From a virus, in the IMG/VR virus record IMGVR_UViG_3300008448_000012, positions 50,471-114,470 of that record: a stretch of DNA of 64,000 nt. One strand, 5' to 3'. The position numbers and the translations under genes are program-made. Position 1 is the first letter of the stretch, and each line of letters begins with the position of its first letter. Positions 51,735 through 60,135 of this stretch are shown here, piece after piece. The notes below the pieces were generated by a model, which worked only from the letters and a program-made list of their open reading frames with translations, ran no database searches and had not been told where the DNA came from.

Positions 51735-52469
51735 TTATAAATATTTCCATATAAATTTTTTATATGTCTTACGTTCACCTCTTGCTGCTTTTACTATATT
51801 TTGATAACTAAATCCTGTTTCTATACTAGCAAGTTTAACATTGTTCCATTCTTGTAATAATTTACCAGATTTATCAAATTTTCCAACCTTTTTATATAAG
51901 TAAGAATAATCTTTTTCAAAGAAATTTCTTTTTTTATTTTTTATAAAGTCTTCAAATTCTGATTTATATATCCAAATATATCCTCCTGCACTTTTTTTTC
52001 CTATACTTCTTGCAGAACTTCCTACATGCTTGATGTTTGTTTCTAATATTGCTTTTTTACAAGAAGAATACTCTTTAATAATGTTAAAATTTAAGTCAAG
52101 TTGATAAATAGGTTTAGATTTTATTTCTGACATAGTTTTAATAGTTTCCTCTTGTCTTATTACACCAAGAGGACCTTCCCCTCCTTCAGCAAGATTTGTC
52201 AAGTTTGGATTAATTTTTCTATAATAAGAAATCCAATACTTCTCTCTTTCTCTCCATATAGACTCTTCTACATCTTCTATAACTTTTGCAATAGGCTTTA
52301 GTCCATTTTTTATAAGACTAGCTATCCAAATGTCTCTAGGAGTAGAGTTATGTCTTGAACAGTGATAATGAGAGGACAATCTTGCTGAAAGTTTAACTTT
52401 TGTTCTTCCTATATACATTACTTTATTTGTAATAGGGTCTGATAAACTGTATATTTTTACTTTATCCAT
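51735..52469 (-). CDS. GIY-YIG homing endonuclease with NUMOD repeats
   Basis: A 244-residue freestanding endonuclease. The GIY-YIG core starts KIYSLSDPITNKVMYIGRTKVKLSARLSSHY, with catalytic Arg in the helix and a later Glu near WREREKYWI. The C-terminal two thirds contain NUMOD1-like repeats (YQLDLNFNIIKEYSSCKKAILETN; GKFDKSGKLLQEWNNVKLASIETG) used to read DNA. It has its own promoter-like site and an inverted repeat just upstream, and sits between the UDG-like and rIIA transcription segments. Confidence 0.9.
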   Translation of the reverse strand: MDKVKIYSLSDPITNKVMYIGRTKVKLSARLSSHYHCSRHNSTPRDIWIASLIKNGLKPIAKVIEDVEESIWREREKYWISYYRKINPNLTNLAEGGEGPLGVIRQEETIKTMSEIKSKPIYQLDLNFNIIKEYSSCKKAILETNIKHVGSSARSIGKKSAGGYIWIYKSEFEDFIKNKKRNFFEKDYSYLYKKVGKFDKSGKLLQEWNNVKLASIETGFSYQNIVKAARGERKTYKKFIWKYL

Positions 52470-52471
52470 AT

Positions 52472-52503
52472 TTTTGGGTATGAATTTGATTATATACCCA
52501 AAA
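52472..52503. repeat. Inverted repeat in the GIY-YIG leader
   Basis: TTTTGGGTAT and ATACCCAAAA-type arms (ten pairs, 12-base spacer) lie directly before the start codon and overlap the minus-strand -7 box TAATTTTG. Placement suggests an operator or a hairpin that affects initiation. Confidence 0.6.
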
Positions 52504-52528
52504 TTAAGAAAAATAATTTACATAACAA
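52499..52528 (-). promoter_or_regulatory. Promoter for the GIY-YIG gene at 51735
   Basis: Minus-strand TTG (52528-52526), 19-base spacer and TAATTTTG (52506-52499), about 30 bases before the start codon, in an 81-base gap otherwise without genes. Confidence 0.5.
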
Positions 52529-52550
52529 TAAATCAACTATTAAATAATTA

Positions 52551-53267
52551 TTAAAAAGGAGGAGGTTCGTATAACCAGTCTATAATATAGTTATTATTAT
52601 CCTTTATTATCTTTGAGACTTTTGTAAACACACCTTCTGTATCCCAATCTGTGTTTTTATAACTGGCAGAAGCTGGATGACTTACAGTGAAACTCCAAGA
52701 CATAGGACCAGTGTACTTCTTATACTTAGACGCATCTTTACCAAGAAAGACAATAGGAACACCTGTAAGGGAAATTATCTCTTCCATTACATATTTTGTA
52801 AAAGGTTCCCATATATCAATATGACTTCCTGCTTTGTTCATCTCTGTTGTAAGAGCTGCGTTATACATAAGAACACCTTGCTTTGCCAAATAACTGACAT
52901 CTGGAAGTTTCTGATATTTGAGATTAAGAGCATGTAGCTCTGCCTCAATACCATCATAAAACTTGTCAAGAGAGGGTTGCAGTTTATTTGTTTCACTGCA
53001 TCCCATAAGCAAACCGTCTGCTACAGGATTTCCATTAATAAATGTGTGATAGGGACACATACCCATAAGTACCACCTTCAAATCATCAAGAGGAGTTTCT
53101 TTGAAACACCTATAAGTGACAGAAGAAGAAGGGGCAATCTTCTTGCCCCTCTTTCCTTCTGCTTTAAGAAACTTATAGATGTTATCACATTCTTCACTCT
53201 CAATGAAAGGTCTCATTTTTGAATGCCAGCTTTCGTGAAACTGATCTTTAAAGTTTTCCCAAATCAT
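52551..53267 (-). CDS. Uracil-DNA-glycosylase-like protein with altered active site
   Basis: A 238-residue protein of the family 1 UDG fold, which removes uracil from DNA. VVLMGMCPYHTFINGNPVADGLLMG corresponds to the water-activating loop GQDPYH...GLCF, and VSHPASASY near residue 200 to the HPSPLSA leucine loop. The catalytic Asp of GQDPYH is replaced by Cys71 here. It could be an inactive DNA-binding derivative, or use another residue. It lies with primase and DUF932 in the operon and complements the dUTPase gene in context. Confidence 0.8.
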   Translation of the reverse strand: MIWENFKDQFHESWHSKMRPFIESEECDNIYKFLKAEGKRGKKIAPSSSVTYRCFKETPLDDLKVVLMGMCPYHTFINGNPVADGLLMGCSETNKLQPSLDKFYDGIEAELHALNLKYQKLPDVSYLAKQGVLMYNAALTTEMNKAGSHIDIWEPFTKYVMEEIISLTGVPIVFLGKDASKYKKYTGPMSWSFTVSHPASASYKNTDWDTEGVFTKVSKIIKDNNNYIIDWLYEPPPF

Positions 53268-53272
53268 AATTC

Positions 53273-54067
53273 TTAATTAAACATGTCCAATTGCAAAAAT
53301 CCTTCAGGAGTATCAATAGGTTGTTCGAAGACTGGCTCAACTGTAGGAACAAACATGCCACTCTCATTCACAAAGAAATTGTGAGCTTTGATGTGACTGT
53401 TCATACGAATAGATGGATGCAATTCCTTCATAGCAAATGTGGCATAGTTATACAACTCCCACATGCTGTCTGGAGCACCATAATCATGTGTAGGATTTTC
53501 AAGCTCTCTAGCCATGATGTTCATCTGTGTAGAGCTAATGAATTGCTCTTCAATCAACATCCTACCAATGAGCTCAGCTTTAACACGCTTGGACAATTCA
53601 ATTTGCTTCATTGCTTCACGCTCTGTTTGCATCTTTTTGAATGTATCACCAGCTTGTTTGATGTATTCACTGATAGCATTTGGTGTGAATTCCTGAACAT
53701 CACCCTTGTGCCTTTTCTTGAAAGAGCCCATATCACCATGAACCATACCATTCTGACAAATGAATATACGTGCACCAATAGCAAACTTCAAGCTCAATGT
53801 CTTGTTGTAGCTATTCTGCCAACCAATTTGCAATTGCATTTCACTATCAGCAACGTTCCTAATACTAAACTGACCATTAGCAATAGCACCACCTTGTGCC
53901 ATTGAATAGGTTTCTTTATCTAATGTAAATCCTGCTTTCTCAATACTGTTCAATGTGAGATCAATCAGACTAGCATGTGTAATTGGCTTATAAGTCCTTG
54001 TCTGTTGAGGAATGTCTGCATTAATAATCATTCCTTTTGTTGTGGTGTAAGTTGGAGCTGTGCTCAT
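53273..54067 (-). CDS. DUF932 family protein
   Basis: A 264-residue protein resembling DUF932 phage/plasmid proteins: SIRNVADSEMQLQIGWQNSYNKTLSLKFAIGARIFICQNGMVHG is the typical central segment, followed by a helical part and YGAPDSMWELYNYATFAMKE near the end. Members are common on mobile elements near replication or anti-restriction genes; function is unknown. Its ATG overlaps the stop of a 50-residue gene upstream. Confidence 0.7.
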   Translation of the reverse strand: MSTAPTYTTTKGMIINADIPQQTRTYKPITHASLIDLTLNSIEKAGFTLDKETYSMAQGGAIANGQFSIRNVADSEMQLQIGWQNSYNKTLSLKFAIGARIFICQNGMVHGDMGSFKKRHKGDVQEFTPNAISEYIKQAGDTFKKMQTEREAMKQIELSKRVKAELIGRMLIEEQFISSTQMNIMARELENPTHDYGAPDSMWELYNYATFAMKELHPSIRMNSHIKAHNFFVNESGMFVPTVEPVFEQPIDTPEGFLQLDMFN

Positions 54068-54216
54068 TGTTGTGTCAGTTTAATTGTTATTCCTAAATAT
54101 TTACTCAATATACCCTGGAGATTCTCAATGCCTATGCATTCTATTTCATCTCCTTGCGTTGTTGACAACCATTCAGTGTCATTTTGTATCTGAATGATAA
54201 GTTCATTAATTGTCAT
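54064..54216 (-). CDS. Tiny protein between primase and DUF932 genes
   Basis: A 50-residue acidic protein (MTINELIIQIQNDTEWLSTTQ...). Its start lies within the primase end (11-base overlap) and its stop overlaps the DUF932 start (ATGA), so it is translated as part of the chain. Probably helical; no family recognised. Confidence 0.6.
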   Translation of the reverse strand: MTINELIIQIQNDTEWLSTTQGDEIECIGIENLQGILSKYLGITIKLTQQ

Positions 54217-55213
54217 AAATTCCCTTTTTCTTTAGATAATCTTCAATGGTCTGTAGCCCATGTTTCCTGCTCAAATCAGCCCAATCCTTGATTCCTTCAA
54301 CAAGATATTTTCTTGGTACATTGCAATAATCAAAGTCAAACAGTTTTGTTATCTGTTGACTGTTCTGCACTCCAACAATATCACTGTCAAAGCTTAGCAC
54401 TTGTCTATCAGAATTAGCCTTGAGATATTCAACATTCTCATGAGAGAAACAACCCATTCCTTCATTCTGTACAGCACAGCTGCATGGAAAGATCTTTTTA
54501 ATCACCATGTAATCCTTCTTGCTCTTATTGATAAAAGCAGTTTTACAGTTGATTATATCCTCTTTGCCATCCATAGCTGTAATTGGTACATTATTAGGAA
54601 CCCATTTGTTTTTCTTATCACCATAAGGTCTGTAGATTTTCCAATGTCCATCATACAAATACCCAAACACCAATTCATCATCTTTAATATGAAACAATTG
54701 CTTGTTCAAAAAGACTTTCTTGACAGCATATACATTATTTGCTCTCAGATCATCTACACTCTGATGATATTGATTCCAGTATTCAAGTTCCCTATTTGTG
54801 AACTTCCTGGTAATCACTTGAATTAGCGATGTGCGTTTGTTTATTTCAGGTTGTTTGTAATCAGAAACAATTCTTTTGTATTCCTCTGTAGAGTTTCCAG
54901 AAAGTATTCCCAATCCAAAATCCTTATCAATCAGCTTCAACACATCATCATGTGAAGAAAGATTGAATAGCATCTTGACAAAATGAAAACAATTACCACG
55001 CAAACTTGTATCTGTAAAATCGATATATGAAATATATCCAAGCTTATTACCAATAAGAAACGAGGGATTGTTCTCTTTTCTGAAAGGAGAATATGTAACA
55101 CGATTCAACTTCCATGATTTATCAGGCATATAAAACCTGAAGATATCATACTCTGTAATTTTATCCAAGATTGTTTCTGCTGTAAGCCTTAACCTCTTTT
55201 TCCCTTGTATCAT
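54206..55213 (-). CDS. DnaG-type DNA primase
   Basis: A 335-residue protein with a primase layout: an N-terminal region like the DnaG zinc/CHC2 domain but without clear zinc cysteines (YSPFRKENNPSFLIG ... YIDFTDTSLRGNCFHFVKMLFNLS), followed by a Toprim-like domain containing QVLSFDSDIVGVQNS and a preceding VQNEGMGC segment. It would lay RNA primers with the DnaB-type helicase. Start 55213 is an ATG following a clear promoter; an upstream TTG at 55222 overlaps the -7 box. Confidence 0.75.
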   Translation of the reverse strand: MIQGKKRLRLTAETILDKITEYDIFRFYMPDKSWKLNRVTYSPFRKENNPSFLIGNKLGYISYIDFTDTSLRGNCFHFVKMLFNLSSHDDVLKLIDKDFGLGILSGNSTEEYKRIVSDYKQPEINKRTSLIQVITRKFTNRELEYWNQYHQSVDDLRANNVYAVKKVFLNKQLFHIKDDELVFGYLYDGHWKIYRPYGDKKNKWVPNNVPITAMDGKEDIINCKTAFINKSKKDYMVIKKIFPCSCAVQNEGMGCFSHENVEYLKANSDRQVLSFDSDIVGVQNSQQITKLFDFDYCNVPRKYLVEGIKDWADLSRKHGLQTIEDYLKKKGIYDN

Positions 55214-55219
55214 ATAATA

Positions 55220-55250
55220 CAAATATAAAAAAAGCCCCTCTAATAATCAA
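55220..55250 (-). promoter_or_regulatory. Primase operon promoter
   Basis: Minus-strand TTG (55250-55248), 20-base spacer and TATATTTG (55227-55220), with the ATG seven bases after the -7 box, so the mRNA would have almost no leader. The -33 box lies in the loop of the terminator at 55226-55258. Confidence 0.65.
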
Positions 55251-55258
55251 GAGGGGCT
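55226..55258 (-). terminator. Rho-independent terminator after SSB-like gene
   Basis: On the minus strand AGCCCCTCT and AGAGGGGCT (nine perfect pairs) enclose TGATTATT-type loop and are followed by seven T. It closes the replisome operon. Confidence 0.85.
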
Positions 55259-55281
55259 CTTAGTTTCATTAATCTAAATGA

Positions 55282-56148
55282 TTAATAAGAAGAGTCATCA
55301 TCAGAGATGATTGCATCCGAAGCTACCAGGTTATCGTTAGGGTTGTATTCTTTCAAGTCTTTGAGAATATAGAAATCTTTACATCCATATTCACCAGTCA
55401 CTTTCATAACAAACTTCTCATGTTGCTTCAATTCTTTAGGTTTCTTAGTCCTAAGATTTGCAAGCACAGCAGGGTTTGTATAGTCTACAAGTTTGAAATG
55501 CTTCAAAGAATATGAAGAAAGGAAATCCCTGTTGTAAACACCTTGATATTCCTTAGTGTCATCTTCTTTGATAACAGTCTTCACTGTAGCAAGAGCACCA
55601 ACAGTTGTAGTGTATTCTCCACCAATTTGAGCTTTGATGTCCTTTACATTACCTTTCATCAGTGATTTCCACTCAAGCTGAAGAGTAGTATCTGCATCAC
55701 GATAGTCAAGGTTGCCCAACCATGTTCTCATAAAGTTGTACAGTTCCTCTTCACCAACAAATGCTGGACGATACTCCCTAGTTGCAAACCATGATGCAAT
55801 GTTGTTTGGATCATCAGCCCAAGTGCAAGTACCTACAGTGTTGATATACTGCTTCTTGGTCCTATCCTTGTTCTCTTTTACCTTGTTCTCAAGGAAGAAT
55901 GTCACCTTGAATTTCTCTTTGCTCTTAACTTCTTCAAGCCAGAAATCAACACGCAGTGTAGTGTTACCATCATTGTTGGTTCCGAGATACTCAATTGCTT
56001 TGCTATCTTCCTTCAACTCAATACCGAGTATTTCACTATACTCTTCAAGTGTAGGATTAACAGCAACAACGTTTGCTTCAAACAAACCAACACGCTTTAC
56101 GCTTTCAAAGTTCTGTTGTTCTTTCTTTTTACCTCCGATTGTACTCAT
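55282..56148 (-). CDS. Probable single-stranded-DNA-binding protein
   Basis: A 288-residue protein with a beta-rich central part (TTLRVDFWLEEVKSKEKFKVTFFLENKV), aromatic residues and an acidic C-terminal tail ending ISDDDSSY. This layout is that of phage SSBs such as T4 gp32 and crAss-like SSB-type proteins. It lies between a P-loop ATPase and the operon terminator, consistent with replication and recombination roles. The family call depends on context and composition rather than a strict motif. Confidence 0.6.
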   Translation of the reverse strand: MSTIGGKKKEQQNFESVKRVGLFEANVVAVNPTLEEYSEILGIELKEDSKAIEYLGTNNDGNTTLRVDFWLEEVKSKEKFKVTFFLENKVKENKDRTKKQYINTVGTCTWADDPNNIASWFATREYRPAFVGEEELYNFMRTWLGNLDYRDADTTLQLEWKSLMKGNVKDIKAQIGGEYTTTVGALATVKTVIKEDDTKEYQGVYNRDFLSSYSLKHFKLVDYTNPAVLANLRTKKPKELKQHEKFVMKVTGEYGCKDFYILKDLKEYNPNDNLVASDAIISDDDSSY

Positions 56149-56159
56149 TGTTCTTGTTT

Positions 56160-56831
56160 TTAATTATAATATTCGTTAATAGTGTCAACAACTTTCTGAA
56201 GATTGTTGTCGATTTTAATTTCATTAAACATACCATCAGGACTCTTAGCAGGATATTTCTTAAACCTATTGGTTATGAAATTGTAGCTAACAGTTCCATC
56301 CTTATTTTCCTCTACGTGTGTGTAAAGACAAATTGTGAACAATCCCTCAAGAGTGATTTGATTGTCCAACATTTTGCCAGAGGTCTTCATTTTATATCCA
56401 ATTATCTCACCACTGTCTTCAATTGTTTCAGGATGTGTAAAGTAGAATATCTTCATGTCATCACGCAATCTACGTGCTTCTCTGAACAATTCCACCATAT
56501 CCTTAGCAAGAATAGTGAACTTTCCATAACCAGTTTCTGTAGCCTTATCAGCCATACGAAAAGCCATCATATAGTTACTATCTTCGATAATAACATTTTT
56601 GATGTGTGTAGCCTTCTCAGAAATTGTTTTCAACAAACGGGTGATTTCTACGATTTCATCAACTTCCTTGTAATTACGCTTTTCAGCGTTATACAATTTG
56701 TCTGCTCCCTTGAAAGGTAGCTCTTTCTTTGCAACATTGATAATGTAAGTCTCTTCTGAATTCAAATGCTTAACAGAGGTGGATTTACCAGTGCCTGTAG
56801 CACCTACAATCCCAATTAATTTACTCGCCAT
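56160..56831 (-). CDS. P-loop ATPase, Sak4-like/AAA_24 type
   Basis: A 223-residue ATPase with Walker A GIVGATGTGKST at residues 6-17 and a Walker B region VIIEDSNYMM. Later MKIFYFTHPE gives a sensor-like strand. The overall layout matches phage nucleotide-binding proteins of the Sak4/AAA_24 kind, small RecA-fold proteins for single-strand annealing-type recombination. It is adjacent to the SSB-like gene, as often seen for Sak4. Confidence 0.75.
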   Translation of the reverse strand: MASKLIGIVGATGTGKSTSVKHLNSEETYIINVAKKELPFKGADKLYNAEKRNYKEVDEIVEITRLLKTISEKATHIKNVIIEDSNYMMAFRMADKATETGYGKFTILAKDMVELFREARRLRDDMKIFYFTHPETIEDSGEIIGYKMKTSGKMLDNQITLEGLFTICLYTHVEENKDGTVSYNFITNRFKKYPAKSPDGMFNEIKIDNNLQKVVDTINEYYN

Positions 56832-57033
56832 CTTTTTTTTCTTTCAAAGATACATCAATTTCCTCTGACTTCAAAATTTCTTTGGTTTTATAATTAGGGT
56901 TTTCTTTCACCTTTTCATAAAAACCATTTGCTTTTTCTTCGTCATAAGAACCTGTGATATACTTATCATCAACATACACTGCAAACCAATCTTTATCAGT
57001 GTAGCATTTTTCTCTAACCAACCTGATGTTCAT
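56821..57033 (-). CDS. Hypothetical small charged protein
   Basis: A 70-residue protein with an aromatic beta start (WFAVYVDDKYITGSYDEE) and a Lys/Glu-rich tail. It overlaps both neighbours by 4-11 bases in the replisome operon. No family recognised. Confidence 0.6.
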   Translation of the reverse strand: MNIRLVREKCYTDKDWFAVYVDDKYITGSYDEEKANGFYEKVKENPNYKTKEILKSEEIDVSLKEKKDGE

Positions 57034-58106
57034 ACGTACTTAATTTTACTTTTGTCAAAAAATTCCAATGCTTTCTTTAACCATTTCAGCTCAACATCTT
57101 CGTTGCTACTGATTATGTATATTTTTGCCTTCTTGTCTGGATTATTATATTCCATAGCCATACATCGATTTATCTTTTGGGCAAGATTCTCTCCATTGCT
57201 ATCAAAATAATTAATAATCACCTTATTGAGAGGTTTATATGTCACCCCTGTATTTCCTATTTTAACTACAGCCATATGATTACCCTCACCTGCAGCAAAC
57301 TTTTCAAAGACATCCTTCTCGTTCTTCTTGCTATGATAGGATGGGATACCCAGTTGGTCAGCTATCTTGGTTACACCACAGAATACCAGAATACGTTCAT
57401 CTTTAAAATTCTGTAATATTCTCTTTGTGCATTCCAATTTAGCCAAACTGTTCTGTATAATACGCATTCTACCTAAACGTAAGAACATTGTGTTCTGTCC
57501 TTGTCTTTCTTTCTGATTTATCACCCAGGTGTATGCTTCAAATTGGGCTTTTTCCGTTTTCAATTTTCCCTTGTAATCCTGTTTCACTTTGTTATCCAAA
57601 GGCACCATTCTTACAATTATTTCATAATCAACAATTATTCCTTCTTCTATAGCTGTTTCTATTGGATAATGCGCTACAACAAGAAGATTTAATTCTTCAG
57701 CAAGTGTCTCTTCTGTCCATTTTGATAATGTACCTGTAAGACCAAGTACTCTCTCATTATTTGTTATCAGATCCTTGGCTGCTTCTATCTGAGCTTCAGA
57801 CAGTAAATGAATCTCATCTATTACAACAAGATCAAATGACTCATCTTTATACTTATGCATAGATAGGTGAGTGGTGTAGGTGATGTTGTCATTCTTATAC
57901 CTCATCTCCTCAAAATCACTAATCCAAGAATCCTTAATCTTATTGTCTGGATAGGCAATAAGAATATCTTTAGGTTTGAGCTTATTCAGAATATTGATTG
58001 TTGTTCTGATTTTACCAAACCTAGGACAGAGATTCAATATGCCAAACTTGCCACTATTAATCCATATATCAGCAAATTCAGCTTGTCTTTTATCTCTTAG
58101 TGTCAT
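57030..58106 (-). CDS. Superfamily 2 helicase
   Basis: A 358-residue SF2 helicase. Motif I is atypical, CPRFGKIRTT; motif II VIDEIH, motif III-like LTGTLSK, then a C-terminal RecA-like domain with NTGVTYKPLNKVII and QKINRCMAMEY for motifs V-VI. It may remodel replication or recombination intermediates like UvsW. The gene overlaps its neighbours by one to four bases. Confidence 0.8.
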   Translation of the reverse strand: MTLRDKRQAEFADIWINSGKFGILNLCPRFGKIRTTINILNKLKPKDILIAYPDNKIKDSWISDFEEMRYKNDNITYTTHLSMHKYKDESFDLVVIDEIHLLSEAQIEAAKDLITNNERVLGLTGTLSKWTEETLAEELNLLVVAHYPIETAIEEGIIVDYEIIVRMVPLDNKVKQDYKGKLKTEKAQFEAYTWVINQKERQGQNTMFLRLGRMRIIQNSLAKLECTKRILQNFKDERILVFCGVTKIADQLGIPSYHSKKNEKDVFEKFAAGEGNHMAVVKIGNTGVTYKPLNKVIINYFDSNGENLAQKINRCMAMEYNNPDKKAKIYIISSNEDVELKWLKKALEFFDKSKIKYV

Positions 58107-58312
58107 CAGTTATCATTAAGTTGGTAAACCACTGTTTCATCATTGCTATGAATCAACAATGTAGCTGACCAAAATAGCCACTCAAAATTAAAAGCTACAT
58201 GCCAATCTGATGAATTAACTGTTTGTTTATACAGTGCTACAGTGGGGATAAATACAAGTTGCCAGTAATTATTGCTCCTCTTGGGAGCATTGCTCAAAAA
58301 TAATAGTTTCAT
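58106..58312 (-). CDS. Hypothetical small protein
   Basis: A 68-residue aromatic protein (many Trp/Tyr/Phe) without clear membrane segment. Placed between DnaB-type and SF2 helicase genes with four-base and one-base overlaps. Possibly a helicase partner; no family recognised. Confidence 0.55.
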   Translation of the reverse strand: MKLLFLSNAPKRSNNYWQLVFIPTVALYKQTVNSSDWHVAFNFEWLFWSATLLIHSNDETVVYQLNDN

Positions 58313-59370
58313 TTAATAAAATAAGATTTGTTAATTACACTGTCATAAACATCGTCTGTCATATTTGATTTCTTAGGAAGCTCTTTGAACATACCCACCT
58401 GACCAAGAAATGCAAGACCAACACGTACATCATCTTCTCCATAGCTATTCTTAATTAGTCTAAGAGATCTGAAATACTTTGCACCTGTGACATTATCCCT
58501 GAGCCTTGATGTGTCATATCCAGATGTGTCTGTTACATTATATCTAAGTGGATCAAACAATGCAAGAACTACGTCTGCATCATTCTGTGTACTAGAACTC
58601 TCTGCAAAATCTTCCAATTGAGGCTCTACATCACCACTCTTAATCCTCTGGATATTTGAAATTGACCTATTGAACTGACTTACAGCTACAGGTGTATAAC
58701 CAAAGAAATCTCTGGCATACCTGAGCTCATCAGACATTTTATCAATTGCATCTTTCTTAGAGGGTTGGTCTTTTGTAGTTTTAATCAAACCAACGTGATC
58801 CAATATTACAATTGTTATTTCATTCTCATCATTTGGGAAATAACGCTTGTTATATTCATCCACTTGTTCAATTCTACCATGTTTCAAAGCATGTGCTTTA
58901 AGTTCTTTGGCAATACCTACAGCATTCTCTGGACCATCGATGATTGTTATGACATCTTCCATTTGATTCATGTAGTCTTCATACATAAGGAATAAATCAT
59001 GCTCATCATGTGTCATCTTCTCTGTCCAACCTAACATCTTTTGAACAGGGAGAACAACTGCGTGATCCAGGAATATTTTCCTACTAATCCATTTCGCAAA
59101 CTTATACGTTCTACTACGCTCCATTGAACGATATATGATGCGTAACTTCAATTTTGGCTCTTTCTGACTGATATACCAATCAAATGGATTCAAAACAAAG
59201 GCATCATCAATAAAACTTGTTTTACCAGAACCTGTTAAACCACCAACAAGAAAATACATAGATTTCCTTATACCGATGTACTTATTGAGTCTGTCAAATC
59301 CCATTGGAATACCTCCATTTCTACCATCAAGCCCTGCCTGCACTTCATTTCTCAATAACTCAAAACTCAT
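58309..59370 (-). CDS. DnaB-type replicative helicase
   Basis: A 353-residue RecA-fold hexameric helicase lacking the usual DnaB N-terminal domain. LNKYIGIRKSMYFLVGGLTGSGKTSF contains Walker A (GLTGSGKT near residue 44); TIVILDHVGLI supplies Walker B, and TPVAVSQFNRS the H3-like motif with the sensor Gln. It unwinds parental strands ahead of the family B polymerase. It overlaps the putative loader gene by four bases. Confidence 0.85.
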   Translation of the reverse strand: MSFELLRNEVQAGLDGRNGGIPMGFDRLNKYIGIRKSMYFLVGGLTGSGKTSFIDDAFVLNPFDWYISQKEPKLKLRIIYRSMERSRTYKFAKWISRKIFLDHAVVLPVQKMLGWTEKMTHDEHDLFLMYEDYMNQMEDVITIIDGPENAVGIAKELKAHALKHGRIEQVDEYNKRYFPNDENEITIVILDHVGLIKTTKDQPSKKDAIDKMSDELRYARDFFGYTPVAVSQFNRSISNIQRIKSGDVEPQLEDFAESSSTQNDADVVLALFDPLRYNVTDTSGYDTSRLRDNVTGAKYFRSLRLIKNSYGEDDVRVGLAFLGQVGMFKELPKKSNMTDDVYDSVINKSYFIK

Positions 59371-59972
59371 ATGTCGAATGTTTTAGGAGGTTCATTTTGA
59401 ACAATAACCTTTTGTCCTTCTCTTATAAGCTCAACAAATGGTTCAAATGTTCTTTGATTCAGATATGTTAGAGAATTTTGCATAAAGCTGAGTTTATTGG
59501 AAGCAGCCTTAACTGAATTCTCCTTCTTCTGTAAAACCTCAAACTCAAGAGCTGCAATTAGATCATCTATGGTATATTCACCCTCAGACAAAATCTTGTT
59601 CAACTTGAGCTTACATTCATCTTTCTTTACACGCATGCTTCTTGTACCCGTGAAACTCTTTCCCTTGTATTTAAATGTATCAGTGCCTGGATAGGCTTTC
59701 CACCATCTGTCAAATTCCTCCACTGGTCTCTTCTGTTTCACATATGTTTCTTCAGAAGGACTATCAAGGAAGGCAAGAAGATTCTTGCCCTCCACTGTGA
59801 GTTTGTTTTCCTCACTGATAAGCCCTTTCCTCATAGCAGTGTGACAGAGTAGGGATATTTTTGCAGAAGGGGATTCAGGAATATCATCCCCCTGATTCAA
59901 CATCATCAAAAGGAAGATCATATCCAACGTATACCCTTTGCTTATTATACTCTCGAACTTTTGGAAGTTCAT
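59367..59972 (-). CDS. Putative helicase loader / replisome organiser
   Basis: A 201-residue protein. The start MNFQKFESIISKGYTLDMIFLLMML suggests a winged-helix N-terminus, and EFDRWWKAYPGTDTFKYKGKSF ... followed by Lys-rich helices resembles the FxxWW..YP C-terminal segment of phage replication organisers and helicase loaders. Position directly before the DnaB-type gene supports this. The start overlaps the coiled-coil gene by 89 bases; a start at 59993 adds seven residues and later Met codons at about 59921 or 59906 would shorten the overlap. Confidence 0.5.
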   Translation of the reverse strand: MNFQKFESIISKGYTLDMIFLLMMLNQGDDIPESPSAKISLLCHTAMRKGLISEENKLTVEGKNLLAFLDSPSEETYVKQKRPVEEFDRWWKAYPGTDTFKYKGKSFTGTRSMRVKKDECKLKLNKILSEGEYTIDDLIAALEFEVLQKKENSVKAASNKLSFMQNSLTYLNQRTFEPFVELIREGQKVIVQNEPPKTFDI

Positions 59973-60123
59973 CTGGATTGATACTTGCACCATCTTTAAT
60001 CACTTTAATAATTGCTGCATTTCTCTCAATCTCCTGCTCAAGTTCTTGCTTCAACAGAAGAATGCTCTCTTGCAAATATATGGTTTCCTTCAGGAAATCC
60101 CTCTCAAAATCCTCTTGAATCAT
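59884..60123 (-). CDS. Coiled-coil protein
   Basis: A 79-residue protein with an N-terminal coiled coil (FLKETIYLQESILLLKQELEQEIE) and an acidic end. It overlaps the loader-like gene unusually deeply in another frame, so one of the two starts may be misplaced. No family recognised. Confidence 0.55.
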   Translation of the reverse strand: MIQEDFERDFLKETIYLQESILLLKQELEQEIERNAAIIKVIKDGASINPDELPKVREYNKQRVYVGYDLPFDDVESGG

Positions 60124-60135
60124 AAATAAAAGTTT

